NCBI GenBank assembly: GCA_013376985.1
Contig: JACABB010000002.1
Location: 142,423-206,422, forward strand
Source: Bacteroidales bacterium
GTDB lineage: Bacteria > Bacteroidota > Bacteroidia > Bacteroidales > Tenuifilaceae
Reading direction: 5' to 3'
Length of the DNA stretch: 64,000 nt
How positions within the stretch are numbered: position 1 is the first letter of the stretch; every line of letters begins with the position of its first letter. The position numbers and the translations under genes are program-made. Below, piece by piece: positions 61,985-64,000 of this stretch. The notes beneath the pieces were generated by a model, which had not been told where the DNA came from, ran no database searches, and saw nothing but the letters and a program-made list of their open reading frames with translations.

Positions 61985-63376
61985 TTATTTAACCCATTCA
62001 GGGTGCTTTCGTTTGAAATTATATTGAAACAATAATCTTTTTTCCAAAATATATTTCCATTCTGTACAGAATCTCTCTTGAGGTACGTTTTCAATTATAA
62101 ATTCAAAAGGACAACCAGTTCCACAAATAGGAAGATATTTACAAGTGGAACAATTAGCCTTTTCTCGTTTAGCCTCCAGGTTTGTAAATGAACTTAATTT
62201 ATCCTCAAATTTAGAGTCCGAATTATTTAATAAATCATCAATTGTTCCTATCGTTAAATCGTCATAACCTACGGCTTCCCAACACCTATATAAATTACCC
62301 ATGTGATCAATAATCCATGAGTTAGAATTAATATTGCCATAAGCACATGCATAATCCTTTGTCTGCGAAGGATATCTAAAAGCAAGTTTTGCTGGTTTAT
62401 CAGGGAATATTGAATTATATTCCATTACAAGCCATTGCCGAAACTCTTCTTGGATTAGAAGAAATTGTTCTCGTGATAAAAAAGCAATTCCAGTTGAATC
62501 TCTTCCTTGAATAAGATCCCCTAAATATATGCTTTTTATATTTTTTTTGTAGGGCCATATACCCTTATTTTCTAGATCTTTAATAAGCTGATGTATATTT
62601 TCAAGATTATTCGAATCAACGTTAATTCTAATGTTAAATGTTAAATTTTCATCAGACTCTTTAATGTTATTAACCAAAATATTATAGTTATCCTCTGGGT
62701 TAGAAGGGAAATAGCGTCTTTGATTATGAATTTTTTCCGAACCATCGAATGTTATTTGTACTTGGTTAATTTTAACATTTAATAGTTTCTCAATATTAGT
62801 TTTGGTTAGTAATAAACCATTTGTTACCATTGAGTTTTCACATTTCACATTATGTAAAAGGCAAATATCATTAAGTTCTTTTTGAATTACTATTATCTTA
62901 TCAATACAAATTAGGGGTTCCCCCCCATACCAAATTACTTTTAAAGACTTAATACCCTGTTCCGTAATACTTTTTTTTACAAATTCTACTATTTTCGCAG
63001 CAAGTTTGTTTGAAATTACATTAGATCCATTCTTTTTTTCTCTTGGCTCAAAACAATATTCACAACGACAATTACACAAAAACGTTGGCAATATTGTAAT
63101 AGATAGACTTTTAGATTTTACATTGCTCCTTTTCTTATCCAAATCTATTATAGCCTTTCTTTGTTCTTCAGGATCACTGCATATAACACCATATTTCTTC
63201 AACTCATTAACATAATTTTCAGCTAACTCTATCGAACTACTTCCATTTTCAATTGAATGTAAAAATTCAATGGTTTCGCTTTCTACCTCCAACAATCCAT
63301 TAGAAAATGAATTGTACAACAAATAATTATTGTAAAGTTCATTTTTTATAACAAAATTATAAAAACTGTTTTTCAT
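61985..63376 (-). CDS. Radical SAM/SPASM peptide maturase
   Basis: The 463-aa product begins with a PqqD/RRE-like leader-binding region (about 1-70: GLLEVESETIEFLHSIENGS, ELKKYGVICSD). The radical SAM domain has CNCRCEYC at 101-108 (CX3CX2C plus an extra Cys), WYGGEPLICID and the strand LKVIWYGG. A C-terminal SPASM domain (about 403-450) binds auxiliary clusters: CSTCKYLPICGTGCPFE then RFCTEW. Such enzymes form thioether or carbon-carbon crosslinks in Cys-rich peptides. It is the first gene after the tandem precursors, separated by a hairpin. It resembles the CcpM-type maturases of Cys-rich peptides, and the precursors' CGCxxAC motif is its likely substrate. Confidence 0.93.
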   Translation of the reverse strand: MKNSFYNFVIKNELYNNYLLYNSFSNGLLEVESETIEFLHSIENGSSSIELAENYVNELKKYGVICSDPEEQRKAIIDLDKKRSNVKSKSLSITILPTFLCNCRCEYCFEPREKKNGSNVISNKLAAKIVEFVKKSITEQGIKSLKVIWYGGEPLICIDKIIVIQKELNDICLLHNVKCENSMVTNGLLLTKTNIEKLLNVKINQVQITFDGSEKIHNQRRYFPSNPEDNYNILVNNIKESDENLTFNIRINVDSNNLENIHQLIKDLENKGIWPYKKNIKSIYLGDLIQGRDSTGIAFLSREQFLLIQEEFRQWLVMEYNSIFPDKPAKLAFRYPSQTKDYACAYGNINSNSWIIDHMGNLYRCWEAVGYDDLTIGTIDDLLNNSDSKFEDKLSSFTNLEAKREKANCSTCKYLPICGTGCPFEFIIENVPQERFCTEWKYILEKRLLFQYNFKRKHPEWVK

Positions 63377-63399
63377 TCCATTTTATTTTTTAACTAATA

Positions 63400-63433
63400 T
63401 AAAATGGGCACTTGAAAATTAAGTGCCCATTTT
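63400..63433 (-). terminator. Attenuator-like hairpin between precursors and maturase
   Basis: A perfect 13-bp stem (AAAATGGGCACTT and its complement) with an 8-nt loop lies between the last precursor stop and the maturase start. Only a poor T-run follows on the minus strand, so it probably terminates partly or protects the precursor mRNA, keeping precursor transcripts in excess of enzyme transcripts. Confidence 0.7.
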
Positions 63434-63446
63434 GAAAACTTTAAAA

Positions 63447-63581
63447 TTAAAAAAGGATGTCATCCTTATCATCGTCAGCATAATACTTGTTGTTACATGC
63501 TTGATGACAACCGCATTCATCTAATGCTTCGTACTTGTTGTCTACTTCCCCCGAATTCGAAGGTTTTACTAGTGGTTTCAT
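63447..63581 (-). CDS. Cys-containing RiPP precursor, copy 1 (44 aa)
   Basis: The product starts MKPLVKPSNSGEVDN, continues ALDECGCHQACNNKYY and ends ADDDKDDILF. The first 20 residues (leader) and the acidic tail are almost identical in all copies; differences cluster around the CGCxxAC motif, marking it as the probable modified core. The start is the Met of MKPLVK shared by every copy; an upstream in-frame Met belongs to the preceding copy's sequence in another frame. It is the copy nearest the SPASM maturase and the most divergent in the core (His instead of Tyr, NN after the last Cys). Confidence 0.88.
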   Translation of the reverse strand: MKPLVKPSNSGEVDNKYEALDECGCHQACNNKYYADDDKDDILF

Positions 63582-63597
63582 ATTGCTATTTTTTTGG

Positions 63598-63732
63598 TTA
63601 AAACAGGATATCATCCTTATCATCGTCGGCATAGGTCTTGCCTTTACATGCTTGATAGCAACCGCATTCATCTAATGCTTCGTACTTGCTATCTACCTCC
63701 TCCGAATTCGAAGGTTTTACTAGTGGTTTCAT
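63598..63732 (-). CDS. Cys-containing RiPP precursor, copy 2 (44 aa)
   Basis: The same architecture as copy 1: leader MKPLVKPSNSEEVDS, core ALDECGCYQACKGKTY, tail ADDDKDDILF. Core differences from the other copies are Lys and Thr around the last cysteine (ACKGKT). The stop is 16 bp from the next start, so the copies form one transcript. Confidence 0.88.
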   Translation of the reverse strand: MKPLVKPSNSEEVDSKYEALDECGCYQACKGKTYADDDKDDILF

Positions 63733-63749
63733 ATTACTATTTTTTTTGG

Positions 63750-63884
63750 TTAAAATAGGATATCATCCTTGTCATCATCGGCATAAAACTTGCCATTACA
63801 TGCTTGGTAGCAACCGCATTCAACTAATGCTTCGTACTTGTTGTCTACCTCCTCCGAATTCGAAGGTTTTACTAGTGGTTTCAT
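63750..63884 (-). CDS. Cys-containing RiPP precursor, copy 3 (44 aa)
   Basis: The leader is MKPLVKPSNSEEVDN, the core ALVECGCYQACNGKFY and the tail ADDDKDDILF. It differs from copies 1 and 2 by Val instead of Asp just before the ECGC motif. Spacing to copy 2 repeats the unit length of about 152 bp. Confidence 0.88.
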   Translation of the reverse strand: MKPLVKPSNSEEVDNKYEALVECGCYQACNGKFYADDDKDDILF

Positions 63885-63901
63885 ACTATTATTTTTTTTA
63901 G

Positions 63902-64000
63902 TTAAAATAGGATATCATCCTTATCATCATCGGCATAAAACTTTGCATTACATGCTTGGTAGCAACCGCATTCAACTAATGCTTCGTACTTGTTGTCTAC
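63902..64000 (-). CDS. Cys-containing RiPP precursor, copy 4 (partial at right edge)
   Basis: The last 32 residues are present: VDNKYEALVECGCYQACNAK then FYADDDKDDILF. The start lies about 36 bp beyond the window. It differs from copy 3 only by Ala for Gly after the last cysteine in the visible part. More copies may follow to the right. Confidence 0.85.
   Translation of the reverse strand, partial: VDNKYEALVECGCYQACNAKFYADDDKDDILF

Larger units (their letters stand above)
63447..64000 (-). repeat. Tandem array of precursor genes, period about 152 bp
   Basis: Stop codons fall at 63447, 63598, 63750 and 63902, spaced 151, 152 and 152 bp. Each unit is a 135-bp gene plus a 16-17-bp spacer. Nucleotide identity between units is high throughout, with changes grouped in the core codons. 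The array continues past the right edge. Confidence 0.93.

Noticed and set aside
63447..63671. Longer 74-aa version of precursor copy 1
   Set aside because: The extension reads the previous copy in another frame; all copies share the MKPLVK start.
63447..64000. CRISPR-like array
   Set aside because: The repeats are 152-bp gene units with conserved reading frames, not short repeats with unique spacers.

Overview
The window reads as AT-rich chromosomal DNA of a Bacteroidota bacterium, probably Bacteroidales-like. Supporting signs are TonB-type and TolC outer-membrane genes, very large secreted repeat proteins, TPR-CHAT proteins, double-glycine leader peptides, SPASM maturases, TAnnTTTG promoter boxes and weak Shine-Dalgarno sites. 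The genus cannot be named from sequence alone.

Left chromosomal part (1-16.7 kb). A TPR-CHAT gene runs off the left edge and is divergent from a 41-aa double-glycine peptide gene. Next come a carboxypeptidase-regulatory-like protein, a 21-bp minisatellite, a truncated secreted protein, asd (aspartate-semialdehyde dehydrogenase), a 3268-aa secreted beta-repeat protein, a TonB-like energy transducer, tRNA-Ala(GGC) and tRNA-Gly(CCC).

Genomic island (16.71-45.27 kb). A 48-bp exact copy of the tRNA-Gly 3' part recurs at 45.2 kb beside a tyrosine recombinase, which bounds a 28.5-kb island. A 20-bp arm-type repeat lies just inside each end. The island holds: an excisionase-like gene and debris; a minus-strand operon that looks like a biological-conflict system (dynamin-like GTPase, collagen-repeat DUF4407 membrane protein, DUF4062-like protein, caspase-like protease, secreted protein, TIR-propeller protein, PDZ protein), four genes of which sit between near-identical 40-bp repeats; a small MITE-like element; a TPR histidine kinase with its NarL-type regulator; a frameshifted grasp-with-spasm SPASM maturase; a BlaI/BlaR1 pair; and a second double-glycine peptide/TPR-CHAT module.

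Right part (45.3-64 kb). This is a RiPP (ribosomally made, modified peptide) locus. On the minus strand from the right edge it has at least four tandem 44-aa Cys-containing precursor genes, an attenuator-like hairpin, a radical SAM/SPASM maturase, a subtilase fused to a P-loop-like maturation domain, an acyl carrier protein, and two B12-type radical SAM enzymes. Facing it are AcpS, an ABC exporter (ATPase, two permeases and a small membrane protein) and a GAF histidine kinase with a sigma-54 activator. Divergent from those are TolC and a NEW3-domain membrane protein behind a clear -24/-12 promoter. My reading is that the precursors are modified by the SPASM and B12 enzymes, possibly with a carrier-protein step primed by AcpS, cut by the subtilase and exported by the ABC/TolC route under sigma-54 control. 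The set resembles the Clostridium Cys-rich peptide (Clo7bot/CcpM) system, recalled from memory, but the subtilase fusion and the Bacteroidota transporter and regulator set look different.
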